Part shown: piece by piece, positions 56,305-64,000 of the stretch
How positions within the stretch are numbered: the stretch's first letter is position 1
Layout of the letters: the number at the start of each line of letters is the position of its first letter
Assembly: GCF_003970675.1 (NCBI RefSeq)
Contig: NZ_CP034562.1
Span: forward strand, 124,001-188,000
DNA: 64,000 bases
Source of the DNA: Flammeovirga pectinis
GTDB taxonomy: Bacteria; Bacteroidota; Bacteroidia; Cytophagales; Flammeovirgaceae
Reading direction: 5' to 3'
Notes under the pieces: model-generated
Told to the model about the DNA's origin: nothing
Databases searched by the model: none
The model's input: only the letters and a program-made list of their open reading frames with translations
Translations under genes and position numbers: made by a program

Positions 56305-56925
56305 ATGAACAATAATATAAATATTGCTCTGGTTGATGATCATAATTTATTCTTAAAAGGATTAATTGAATTGATTAACATCTACTTTCCTTTAGTTAAA
56401 AAGGTAGATGTATTTGGCTCGCCTAAAAAGTTTTTAGCAACAGACATAACAAAGTACAATTTACTAATTTCTGATATTCAAATGCCAGAAATGAACGGTA
56501 TTGAACTTGTCGAATTGGCAAAGATGAAGCACCCAAATTTACGTGTGCTTATAATTTCTATGCACAATAAATATTATTTCACTAAGAAAATCAAAAGCTT
56601 AGGAATAGAAGGGTTTCTTTTAAAAGATGATTCTGAAGAGAACTTAGTAAATGCAATACATCAGATAATGGATGGACGTAAATTTTATTCAGAAAAAATA
56701 GAAAGTTACTTTGAGGAAGTAAAAGCAACAGAAAATGTCTTATCACTAAGAGAAGAGCAAGTACTCGACTATATTTGTGAGGGACTTACTAGTAAGCAAA
56801 TTGCTGAAGAGATGTTTATAGGAGAAGAAACTATAAAATCTCATAAGAGAAACATTAAAGCAAAGCTAAAAATACCTTCCACTGTAGAATTGATAAAGTA
56901 CAATATGAGAAAACAGGAGTTCTAA
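56305..56925 (+). CDS. NarL/FixJ-type response regulator
   Basis: 206 residues. Receiver domain about 5-125 with D11-D12, phosphoacceptor D57 (LLISDIQMPEMNG) and the lysine in GFLLKDDS. A LuxR-type helix-turn-helix covers about 145-205 (LSLREEQVLDYICEGLTSKQIAEEMFIGEETIKSHKRNIKAKL). It directly follows the remnant of a histidine kinase, so its own kinase is gone and it is an orphan unless another kinase acts on it. The gene itself is intact. Confidence 0.93.
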   Translation: MNNNINIALVDDHNLFLKGLIELINIYFPLVKKVDVFGSPKKFLATDITKYNLLISDIQMPEMNGIELVELAKMKHPNLRVLIISMHNKYYFTKKIKSLGIEGFLLKDDSEENLVNAIHQIMDGRKFYSEKIESYFEEVKATENVLSLREEQVLDYICEGLTSKQIAEEMFIGEETIKSHKRNIKAKLKIPSTVELIKYNMRKQEF

Positions 56926-56966
56926 AATTCTACAACTAACAATATCTTATTAACCTAACAAAATCC

Positions 56967-58085
56967 ATGAATCAATCTTCTAACAAACATTACGAAATCT
57001 TAGACGGCTTAAGAGGTGTAGCTGCAATTATTGTAGTAGCTTTTCATATTTTAGAAGCTTTCGCTTTAGGAAAACATAAAGAACAAATTATAAACCACGG
57101 CTATTTAGCAGTAGATTTCTTCTTTGTATTGTCTGGCTTTGTTATAGGTATAGCCTACAACAATCGTTGGGATAAAATGACTCTTGGCGGCTTTTTTAAA
57201 AGAAGAATTATCCGTTTACAACCAATGGTAATTATTGGTTCTATACTTGGTGCTGCAACGTATTATTTTCAGGCATCGCCCACATTATTTCCTATTATAG
57301 AAAATACACCTGTAACTAAAATGCTTTTAGTTATGGTAATTGGCTTTACAATGCTTCCCGTTGGTAAGTCTTTAGATATTAGAGGTTGGGGAGAAATGTA
57401 CCCATTAAATGGTCCTGGTTGGACATTATTCTTTGAATATATTGCTTATGCATTGTATGCATTTGTACTTAGAAAACTATCGAATAAGGCATTAATGTTA
57501 CTCACTTTTATAGCAGGGTGTGCGTTAATACAATTTACAGTTACTACTCCTCAAGGTGGAGTTGCAGGTGGCTGGTCTTTAGATCCAGAACAATTACGCA
57601 TAGGTTTTACACGTTTGTTGTACCCATTTTTATCGGGTTTATTATTGTCTAGAATAATGAAACCAACCTTTATTAAAAATGCATTTTTGCTATCAAGTAT
57701 CCTCATGTTTGTAGTTTTAGCTTTACCAAGATTAGGCGGAGATACAAACTGGATAAATGGATTATATGAAGGTTTAGTAATTTTAATTGTATTCCCATTG
57801 CTAGTTTACATTGGTGCTAATGGCGAAATAAAATCTGAAAAGGCTAAAAAAGTAGCTAAATTTTTAGGAGATATTTCTTATCCAGTATACATCACTCATT
57901 ATGCATTTATTTATGTATTTACAGCTTGGGTTGTAGATAATGTAGCTACAGGTAAAACATCTTATGAAGTAGCTGCAGTTTGGGGTGTTGTTACATTTGT
58001 CGTATCAATTGCAGTAGCTTACATAGCTGTTAAGTTTTATGATGAACCTGTACGGAAATGGTGTGCTAAGAAATGGTTGAAATAA
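56967..58085 (+). CDS. Acyltransferase_3-family membrane protein
   Basis: 372 residues with about ten membrane helices. It begins HYEILDGLRGVAAIIVVAFHILEAF (catalytic-type histidine in the first helix), then YLAVDFFFVLSGFVIGIAY and FFKRRIIRLQPM, the usual conserved block of OafA/YrhL/NodX-like acyltransferases. Such enzymes add acetyl or other acyl groups to surface polysaccharides or glycans across the inner membrane. It lies 41 bases after the response regulator. It is related in family, but not close in sequence, to the frameshifted gene at 54790. Confidence 0.92.
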   Translation: MNQSSNKHYEILDGLRGVAAIIVVAFHILEAFALGKHKEQIINHGYLAVDFFFVLSGFVIGIAYNNRWDKMTLGGFFKRRIIRLQPMVIIGSILGAATYYFQASPTLFPIIENTPVTKMLLVMVIGFTMLPVGKSLDIRGWGEMYPLNGPGWTLFFEYIAYALYAFVLRKLSNKALMLLTFIAGCALIQFTVTTPQGGVAGGWSLDPEQLRIGFTRLLYPFLSGLLLSRIMKPTFIKNAFLLSSILMFVVLALPRLGGDTNWINGLYEGLVILIVFPLLVYIGANGEIKSEKAKKVAKFLGDISYPVYITHYAFIYVFTAWVVDNVATGKTSYEVAAVWGVVTFVVSIAVAYIAVKFYDEPVRKWCAKKWLK

Positions 58086-58110
58086 TAATCTTTTTATTAT
58101 AAATGATTTT

Positions 58111-58147
58111 AAGCCTGATAATTACATTTAGTAGTTGTCAGGCTTTT
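58111..58147 (+). terminator. Terminator after the acyltransferase
   Basis: Stem AAGCCTGATAA / TTGTCAGGCTT and a T-run. Confidence 0.8.
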
Positions 58148-58310
58148 TACATTAAATGTTAATCATTTTTTTTGATTTAGACGACTAATGCTCTTTTTCT
58201 TTATTAAATACTGATAAACTCTCTTTAAATCAGTTAAATCAATACCAAGTGAATTATTGATAACCTAACTTATTTATATGTCATAACCTCCTCAATAACA
58301 TATAAATATT

Positions 58311-59150
58311 ATGAAATCAATCACAATCTATGCACTATTAAGTTGTTCATTTTTTATTTCTTGTACTTTAAATAACGAACGTTTAAAGTATCCATTCTCT
58401 CCACCTATTATTACAATAAATGACTCAATTTTAGCAACTATTTTTGAGGCAAACGGTATGCAGGCTGCGTCGTATAATTTTGAGAGTCTTCTTAAAGAAG
58501 AAGTAAGGAGAGAGTATATTAGCAAAGTTGATAGCATAAATAATTTAGAAAACGATGAAGAATTTTATGTTGAGAATGTATATTCTACACATCCATTTAT
58601 TTACGTAGATACTACTTCTTTTGTAAATTATAATTGTAATAACTGGCATACATTTAGACTACCCAATATAGAGTTAGTGGATGGAGTGTATAAACAAATT
58701 TATCCTGAGAGAAGTACAAAAAAAAGCCCTAAAATAGTAAAAGGATACAGAGTTTGGGTAGCGAACCTTACTGATAGTTTACTACATATAGAATTACAAG
58801 ATGGTGAATCAATGGCTATTCAAGAAGCACAAGATGAAAATGGAAATTGGCGGCCTATAGAGTATTGGGTAAACAGTTGGTGCGGAAATAGTTATTATTT
58901 TTATACTATGATTCCAAATCAGTATGCCTATTTTAATATCCCAGTTTATAAAGGTGATTTTAAAACAAAATTACGACTTAAAATAAAAAATTCAGATACA
59001 ATACTTTATTCTCCTCCATTTTCTGGATCAATTGATTTAAACCAATTTAAAGAGCCTGAAAAATTTCCTGTTAGCAGGTACAATCGCAGACGAGAAAACA
59101 ACCTGTGGATGGGGTATATTTATTTAAATCAAAAAGTTATAAATAACTGA
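58311..59150 (+). CDS. Lipoprotein of unknown function (279 aa)
   Basis: The lipoprotein signal ends in FFISC (Cys18). The mature part has a helical stretch (about 45-80: FESLLKEEVRREYISKVDSINNLENDEEF), then a beta-rich region with RVWVANLTDSLLHIELQDGES, WRPIEYWVNSWCGNSYYFYTMIPNQYAYFNIPVYKG and a positively charged end. A single-gene unit between the acyltransferase and an AraC regulator. Not recognised as a known family. Confidence 0.75.
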   Translation: MKSITIYALLSCSFFISCTLNNERLKYPFSPPIITINDSILATIFEANGMQAASYNFESLLKEEVRREYISKVDSINNLENDEEFYVENVYSTHPFIYVDTTSFVNYNCNNWHTFRLPNIELVDGVYKQIYPERSTKKSPKIVKGYRVWVANLTDSLLHIELQDGESMAIQEAQDENGNWRPIEYWVNSWCGNSYYFYTMIPNQYAYFNIPVYKGDFKTKLRLKIKNSDTILYSPPFSGSIDLNQFKEPEKFPVSRYNRRRENNLWMGYIYLNQKVINN

Positions 59151-59209
59151 AATATATATTCATAATTTTCCAATGATTTTGAGTATCTTCTATTAACAAA
59201 TAGAATACA

Positions 59210-60136
59210 ATGGAAAAATTACTGCAATATTGGAATGAAAGCCTTCATGGTGAGATAGATGGAACTATTCTTAAGTTTGATAACGAAGTAGGCAATGGTT
59301 TTATAGAAGCATACGAACTTACAACGAGAACTAAGTTTATTAGAATAGATGTTTTTTTAAAACAAAAACAATCTGGTGAGGCCTTTATTTTTGAAGATGA
59401 AAATGAATATCTACCTATAATTTTTGGAGATGCCTCTAACATATTATTAGGAGGAAGAGTTAATGAAGCATTAAATGGTGTTTTACTTTCGAATAATAAA
59501 GATAATTTAGCTTGGGAATTACCTGTAAATAGAAGAATTCAACTTGTAATGTTAAGGGTAGAGTATGGCTATTTCTATAAATTAATAGAACGAGCTCCTT
59601 CTTTAAAATCTCTTTGTAATCCGGAACAAGTGTATACCATTTTTGAGGAAATGACACCATTAATGAAGGGCTCTTTTTACAGAATGTTCGAAATTCAAGA
59701 CTCTCTTTATAAAGAAGAACTGCTCTTTGCATGTAGTTTTTATCTTTTCCATTTATTAATTGAAAGTTTATCCCAGAGAGAAAAAATTAAAGACGAAGAA
59801 GGGCAATCTTTAAATATTCGTCTATTGATGAAAGCGAGGTTTATGATATCAGAAACTGATGGAGTACCCTTAGAAATAGATTTCTTGGCAAAAGAATGTG
59901 GTATTAGTGTCAGTAGTTTAAGAGCTCAATTTAAAAAGGCATTTGGATTACCTGTTTATCAATTTCAACAACAAATTCGTTTAGAGCAAGCAAAAAAAGC
60001 TTTAATGAAAGGTGATAAATCAATCTTTATGATTTCTGCAGATTTAGGTTTTTCTAGTATGAGCCATTTTTCATCATTATTTAAAAAAGAATTTGATATT
60101 ACTCCTAAAAAATTTCAGCAACAGTTTAGAACCTAA
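59210..60136 (+). CDS. AraC-family transcriptional regulator
   Basis: 308 residues. Two C-terminal helix-turn-helix motifs (LEIDFLAKECGISVSSLRAQFKKAFG and IFMISADLGFSSMSHFSSLFKKEFDITPKKFQQ). The N-terminal 200 residues align in layout with the AraC protein at 9558, so the two are paralogues. It lies 103 bases upstream of a DUF1254 gene on the same strand, its probable target. Confidence 0.92.
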   Translation: MEKLLQYWNESLHGEIDGTILKFDNEVGNGFIEAYELTTRTKFIRIDVFLKQKQSGEAFIFEDENEYLPIIFGDASNILLGGRVNEALNGVLLSNNKDNLAWELPVNRRIQLVMLRVEYGYFYKLIERAPSLKSLCNPEQVYTIFEEMTPLMKGSFYRMFEIQDSLYKEELLFACSFYLFHLLIESLSQREKIKDEEGQSLNIRLLMKARFMISETDGVPLEIDFLAKECGISVSSLRAQFKKAFGLPVYQFQQQIRLEQAKKALMKGDKSIFMISADLGFSSMSHFSSLFKKEFDITPKKFQQQFRT

Positions 60137-60238
60137 TATAATAATCTGATGTTTTTTAAGAATAATTTGATAATTTATTTTTCCAACTAATCGTTTTATA
60201 TAATTGTAAATAAGGAATTGAACAAATAGTATTTAATT

Positions 60239-61666
60239 ATGAAAAATAAATTTACCCTTTTAATCACGCTCTTCTTAACAAGTTTTATTTTTAAATCAAT
60301 GGGACAAAATAACCAGCTGAATAGTAAAAGTGTAGATACAAAAATGGAATTACTTACTAAGGCTTATTTTTATGGTTACCCTCTTTTAACTATGGAGAGT
60401 ACTTTTAAAGTAGCTACTAACACTGTAGAATCAAATCACTTTAAAGGTAGATCACCATTAAATCAATTAGCTAGTTTATATCCTTTTCCTAAAGCGGATT
60501 TTAAAGGAGTAGTAAGACCAAATTTGGATACTTATTATCATTTAGTTTATGCAGACCTTTCGGAAGGGCCATTATATATTGAATTTCCTGCAACAGATCG
60601 CTATTACCTTGTACCCATTTTAAATGCCTATACAGATGTAATATCAACTTTAGGTTCTAGAACAACAGGACAAGGGAAATTAGAAATAGCTCTTGTAGGC
60701 CCTAATTTTAAAGGAGAATTACCAAAAGATGTTACCGTAATTAAATCTGAAACAGATTTAAACTGGTTAGTTTGTAGAGTTCAAGTTAACGATGATAAGG
60801 ATGGTAAAAAAGAGGTAAAAAGCTTCGCTAATAAAATTATTGTTCGTCCACTAACTGAACGTAATAATAAAAAATATAAAGCGCCAGAAGGTAATTTTGT
60901 TGAGCAAAATAATTTTGTGCCAATGCAAGCTGTAGATAACCTTAATGTCACAGATTATTTTAATAAGATGATGACGCTATTGGTTACTAACCCACCTTTA
61001 GCAGCAGATAAAACATTTATCGAGCAACTAAAAGAAGTAGGTATTACGCCTGGTGGAACATTTGATATCTCTACGTTTACTACAGAAGAACAGGCTAAAA
61101 TTCAGAAAATACCAGCTACGGCACAAGAAATTTTTCAACAATTAACGGCAAGACCTAAAACGAAAACTATGCAGAATGGTTGGTCTGTTACAACAACAGG
61201 TTTAGGTGAATATGGAACTAATTATGCTTTTAGGGCTTATATTACAAAGATAGGTTTTGGAGCAAATTTAGGTGAAGATGCAGTGTACCCAAATGCCGCA
61301 ATAGATGTTGACGGTAATAACTTTAATGGATCAAATAATTATGTTCTACATTTTGATGCAGATAAATTACCTCCAGTAGATGGTTTCTGGTCAATTACAA
61401 TGTATGATAAAAGCGGGTTCTTAGTGCCAAATACTATTGATAGATACAATCTTGGTGATAAAAAAGATATGAACTACAATGAAGATGGTTCTTTAGATAT
61501 TTATATTCAGAAAGATGCTCCAGAAGGACATGAAAAGAATTGGTTACCTTCTACAACAGAGGGTGTAGAATTTGAGTTAACGTTCAGAATGTACTGGCCT
61601 AAAAAAGAGGTTTTAAATAAGACATGGACTATGCCTGGTGTTAAAAAAGTAGTTGATACTAAATAA
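60239..61666 (+). CDS. DUF1254/DUF1214 secreted protein (475 aa)
   Basis: Signal peptide about 1-22 (ending SMGQ). An N-terminal DUF1254 domain (AYFYGYPLLTMEST, VRPNLDTYYHLVYADLSEGPLYIEFP, RYYLVPILNAYTDVISTLGSRTTGQG) and a C-terminal DUF1214 domain (YVLHFDADKLPPVDGFWSITMYDKSGFLVPN, WLPS) are in the usual order. These proteins occur widely in periplasms; their function is not established. It is a paralogue of the gene at 61757 and convergent with it across a strong two-way terminator. Confidence 0.9.
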   Translation: MKNKFTLLITLFLTSFIFKSMGQNNQLNSKSVDTKMELLTKAYFYGYPLLTMESTFKVATNTVESNHFKGRSPLNQLASLYPFPKADFKGVVRPNLDTYYHLVYADLSEGPLYIEFPATDRYYLVPILNAYTDVISTLGSRTTGQGKLEIALVGPNFKGELPKDVTVIKSETDLNWLVCRVQVNDDKDGKKEVKSFANKIIVRPLTERNNKKYKAPEGNFVEQNNFVPMQAVDNLNVTDYFNKMMTLLVTNPPLAADKTFIEQLKEVGITPGGTFDISTFTTEEQAKIQKIPATAQEIFQQLTARPKTKTMQNGWSVTTTGLGEYGTNYAFRAYITKIGFGANLGEDAVYPNAAIDVDGNNFNGSNNYVLHFDADKLPPVDGFWSITMYDKSGFLVPNTIDRYNLGDKKDMNYNEDGSLDIYIQKDAPEGHEKNWLPSTTEGVEFELTFRMYWPKKEVLNKTWTMPGVKKVVDTK

Positions 61667-61702
61667 TATCAATAGCAGATAAATTAGGCAATTAATATAA
61701 AG

Positions 61703-61737
61703 AAAGAGCACGATCATATAAATGGTCGTGCTCTTTT
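61703..61737. terminator. Bidirectional terminator between DUF1254 genes
   Basis: Stem AAAGAGCACGATCAT / ATGGTCGTGCTCTTT, 4-base loop, T-run on both strands. Confidence 0.95.
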
Positions 61738-61756
61738 TGTGTATCAATTAATGTGG

Positions 61757-63223
61757 TTAAAGTATTTCTTTCTTTTTAATAAGTTGTGGTAATTTATATT
61801 CTAGGTCGATAACACTTTGATGGGGTTGATACAAACGCATAATTAAATAGAAACCTCCTTTTGGAGCAGGTAACCAATTGTCTGTATTCTTAGGTTCTTC
61901 GTTTTGAATTACAATAGTAAACGACCCGTCTTTGTTTTTTTTCAATCCTTTTGATTCGCTACTAAATTTATAACGATTTAAAGAATTATCACAGAAAAGC
62001 TTATTGGTAGCATCGTATAAAGTAAGTGACCAAAAAGAGTCTACTGGAGGTTCTTCATCGAAAGTAATAGTATAACTATTTTTGCCTTCCACAGGTGCAT
62101 TATCACTATCAATAAATCGGATAGGGTACATGGCTTCTTTTTCACCTTGACCGCCTAAATAAGGTCCTGAAATTAATGATCTGAAAGGGAAATCATAACC
62201 ATAATTATCTAATTTTGTGGCAATATTCCAGCCATTGCTAGTAACTGAAGAAGAATACATAGACGATAAAATAGCCAATGGAGCTTCTATGGCGGCTTCT
62301 TTCAAACCTTTAATTTGATGTTCGTTTAGATTATCTGTAGAGAATTTACCTCCTTTAATACCAATTCTCTCAAACTGGCCTACTAAAGAAATATCTTCTG
62401 TATAAGTAGGATTTTGAGACAAAGCAAAAGCCAAGTACTTGTAAAAACGAAGTGAATCTGATGTTGGGAAAACAGGCATTTCTGGTAATTCTGTTTGCTT
62501 ATTCATGTTTTCATAACCTTTTGATTCACTTAAAGAGCGTAGTTTAAATTGATCTTGAAGTAGATGTAGTTTCTTAATATTCTCCCCTTCTAAAACATGA
62601 ATACGACCCCATAACCATGCTTTATCTGTTTTTACAATTACCTTTTTATCAATATCATTAGGTAAGTCACCTTCCCAACCTTCAGGTATTAAAGCAACCT
62701 TTAAAGCAGTAGTACCTGTATTTCGTTTACCAATATATTCTACAAGGTTATGGTACATATCAAATACATTTACCACAAAGTAGCGCCCATTTGTATTGGG
62801 TGTTTCTAAAATATAGGGTTCTGATAAATCGACAACAGCACTCATGTAATAGGTGTCATTATTGGCCGTTGGCATATCTTTATCTGCAGCAGTAGGAAGG
62901 CGTTTTGCCCATCCAATTTTATTTAAAGGAGCTCTATAACTCGTTCTTGGTTTAGGGTTGGGAACAGAAGTATATTCTCTCATCGCTTGTTCCATTCTTA
63001 CTAAAGAATAACCAAACTCATAGGCTAATGTACCAACAGCTTTGGCATCGTAATAGTAACCGAGAGCACCAATTTCAGCATTTGGAGCAACACTAATAAT
63101 GGGATCAGCTTGTTGACTTACTTTATCTTTTATTTCTTGAACCTTATGATCTGGAAGAACTTGTGCAGTACAAGAAAAAGCAGTCATGAGTAAAGATCCG
63201 ATTGTTATTATTATAGATTTCAT
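61757..63223 (-). CDS. DUF1254/DUF1214 secreted protein (488 aa)
   Basis: Signal peptide of about 20 (ending CTAQ). Same two-domain layout as its paralogue: TANNDTYYMSAVVDLSEPYILETP, RYFVVNVFDMYHNLVEYIGKRNTGT in the DUF1254 part and YTITFDEEPPVDSFWSLTLYDATNKLFCDN, WLPAP in the DUF1214 part. It follows the sulfatase gene by 8 bases on the same strand, so both are made from one transcript. This is the only contextual hint to function: it may act with sulfated-compound degradation. Confidence 0.9.
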   Translation of the reverse strand: MKSIIITIGSLLMTAFSCTAQVLPDHKVQEIKDKVSQQADPIISVAPNAEIGALGYYYDAKAVGTLAYEFGYSLVRMEQAMREYTSVPNPKPRTSYRAPLNKIGWAKRLPTAADKDMPTANNDTYYMSAVVDLSEPYILETPNTNGRYFVVNVFDMYHNLVEYIGKRNTGTTALKVALIPEGWEGDLPNDIDKKVIVKTDKAWLWGRIHVLEGENIKKLHLLQDQFKLRSLSESKGYENMNKQTELPEMPVFPTSDSLRFYKYLAFALSQNPTYTEDISLVGQFERIGIKGGKFSTDNLNEHQIKGLKEAAIEAPLAILSSMYSSSVTSNGWNIATKLDNYGYDFPFRSLISGPYLGGQGEKEAMYPIRFIDSDNAPVEGKNSYTITFDEEPPVDSFWSLTLYDATNKLFCDNSLNRYKFSSESKGLKKNKDGSFTIVIQNEEPKNTDNWLPAPKGGFYLIMRLYQPHQSVIDLEYKLPQLIKKKEIL

Positions 63224-63231
63224 AATTGTAA

Positions 63232-64000
63232 TTATTTTCCGAATTGATCAATAAATGAAGAAGCACCAATTCCAGATCCTTTCTGACGGGGAGGGAACTC
63301 TTTCATGCTTTTAGCAAATTGTTTTAATGGAGGAACAATTGTTGGCAGTATCCAAGTTTTTTCTTTCATCCATAGAAAATGGCCAGGTGTTTCTGGGGTA
63401 CGTTCGTAAGGGTCGAGTTTTAAATCGATAATCATACCAGCGGGTAATTTTTCTGCACTTTTTAGCCATTCATCTTTAATAGCTAAATGTATTTTCCAAT
63501 GGTCTACACGGATTGCCTGTAAATCATTTTCTGCAAAATAGAAGAACTCTCTTCTGTTTGATTTGCCATTTTTAGTAATTAAATCAAGTTGGTTGTACCC
63601 ATCAAGATGTACTTTGTACTCCTTACCATTTATTTTTTTTCCTTCAAGAAGCTCTTCTTTAATATTAGGTTCACCAATAGCAGCCATTAAAGTAGGTACC
63701 CAATCTTCGGCAGTCATTAATTCTCCACTCCATTCTCCTGCAGGAATATGTTCAGGCCACATTACTAACATTGGCACACGGAAACCACCATCCCAAGTAG
63801 TTCCTTTTTCTCCTCTAAAAGATGCCGTTCCAGCACTAGGCCAATGAGCCAAGTTTACTCCATTATCAGAAGTAAATAGTACAATCGTATTTTCTTTTTC
63901 ACCAATATCTTCTAGCGTTTGTAATAACTCACCAACCAAGTAATCTAAATGTAGAAGTCCATCAGCATAGGTGCTATGCCCACTTTTACCTTGCCATTTT
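63232..64000 (-). CDS. Arylsulfatase-family protein, C-terminal part (5' end outside window)
   Basis: The frame is open to the window edge; about 256 residues remain. KWQGKSGHSTYADGLLHLDYLVGELLQTLED and NTIVLFTSDNGVNLAHWPSAGTASFRGEKGTTWDGGFRVPMLVMWPEHIPAG are typical of type I sulfatases, with the metal-binding DNG and the lysine/histidine region after it. The formylglycine motif (C/S-x-P-x-R) lies outside the window. It removes sulfate esters, for example from marine polysaccharides or phenols. It heads an operon with a DUF1254 gene. Confidence 0.92.
   Translation of the reverse strand, partial: KWQGKSGHSTYADGLLHLDYLVGELLQTLEDIGEKENTIVLFTSDNGVNLAHWPSAGTASFRGEKGTTWDGGFRVPMLVMWPEHIPAGEWSGELMTAEDWVPTLMAAIGEPNIKEELLEGKKINGKEYKVHLDGYNQLDLITKNGKSNRREFFYFAENDLQAIRVDHWKIHLAIKDEWLKSAEKLPAGMIIDLKLDPYERTPETPGHFLWMKEKTWILPTIVPPLKQFAKSMKEFPPRQKGSGIGASSFIDQFGK

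Overview
The window looks like chromosome of a marine, polysaccharide-degrading Bacteroidota. It is strongly AT-rich and carries family signatures confined to, or typical of, that phylum: a type IX secretion C-terminal tail on the amylase, TonB-dependent receptors with N-terminal carboxypeptidase-like domains, GLPGLI, DUF4249 and DUF6132 proteins, a SusR-like regulator and a SusB-like GH97 enzyme. From recognition alone I would guess a Cytophagales member such as Flammeovirga; this was not checked by any search.

Layout. 1-5.1 kb: tail of a SNF2 helicase, a 46-residue protein, and two tandem secreted GH71/99-like proteins. 5.2-14.6 kb: class III aminotransferase, sialate O-acetylesterase, a small repeat lipoprotein, a two-gene membrane operon, an AraC regulator, a GH29 fucosidase preceded by twin promoter/terminator blocks, and a Crp-like regulator with a DJ-1/PfpI lipoprotein. 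14.6-20.1 kb: YD-repeat lipoprotein, M13 peptidase, SulP transporter. 20.5-25 kb: accessory segment with a lone IS30-type DNA-binding protein, an esterase-CBM20 gene flanked by integron attC-like sites, and a type II restriction-modification pair. 25.3-35.9 kb: SRPBCC membrane protein, old yellow enzyme, then about 6.2 kb (GLPGLI genes, one broken by an IS5-family element, plus a TonB-dependent receptor) bounded by a 148-bp direct repeat, then a LysR regulator and a methyltransferase.

36-46 kb is a starch/alpha-glucan locus: a multimodular GH13 amylase, a structured leader in front of a SusR-like regulator, and a GH97 alpha-glucosidase with all five SusB glutamates at matching spacing. No SusC/SusD pair is beside them. 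A regulator with an unusual N-terminal DNA-binding domain follows, then two small lipoproteins built from a Cys/Trp/Asp-rich repeat and driven by near-identical duplicated promoters.

47-64 kb: a LytS/LytTR two-component pair reading into a TonB receptor and a DUF4249 lipoprotein; a truncated Crp gene with two intact downstream genes; a decayed region with remnants of duplicated sensor-kinase genes, a poly-T-frameshifted acyltransferase and an orphan response regulator; an intact acyltransferase; a second AraC regulator beside a DUF1254 gene; and a convergent sulfatase-DUF1254 operon that runs off the right edge.

The items most worth a second look are the integron-like cassette (21.4-22.8 kb), the Cys/Trp-repeat lipoproteins with their duplicated operators (46.3-47.3 kb), the structured leaders upstream of the fucosidase and the SusR-like gene, the 148-bp repeat-bounded insertion, and the histidine kinase collapsed to a 69-residue remnant. 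No tRNA, rRNA or CRISPR array was seen.
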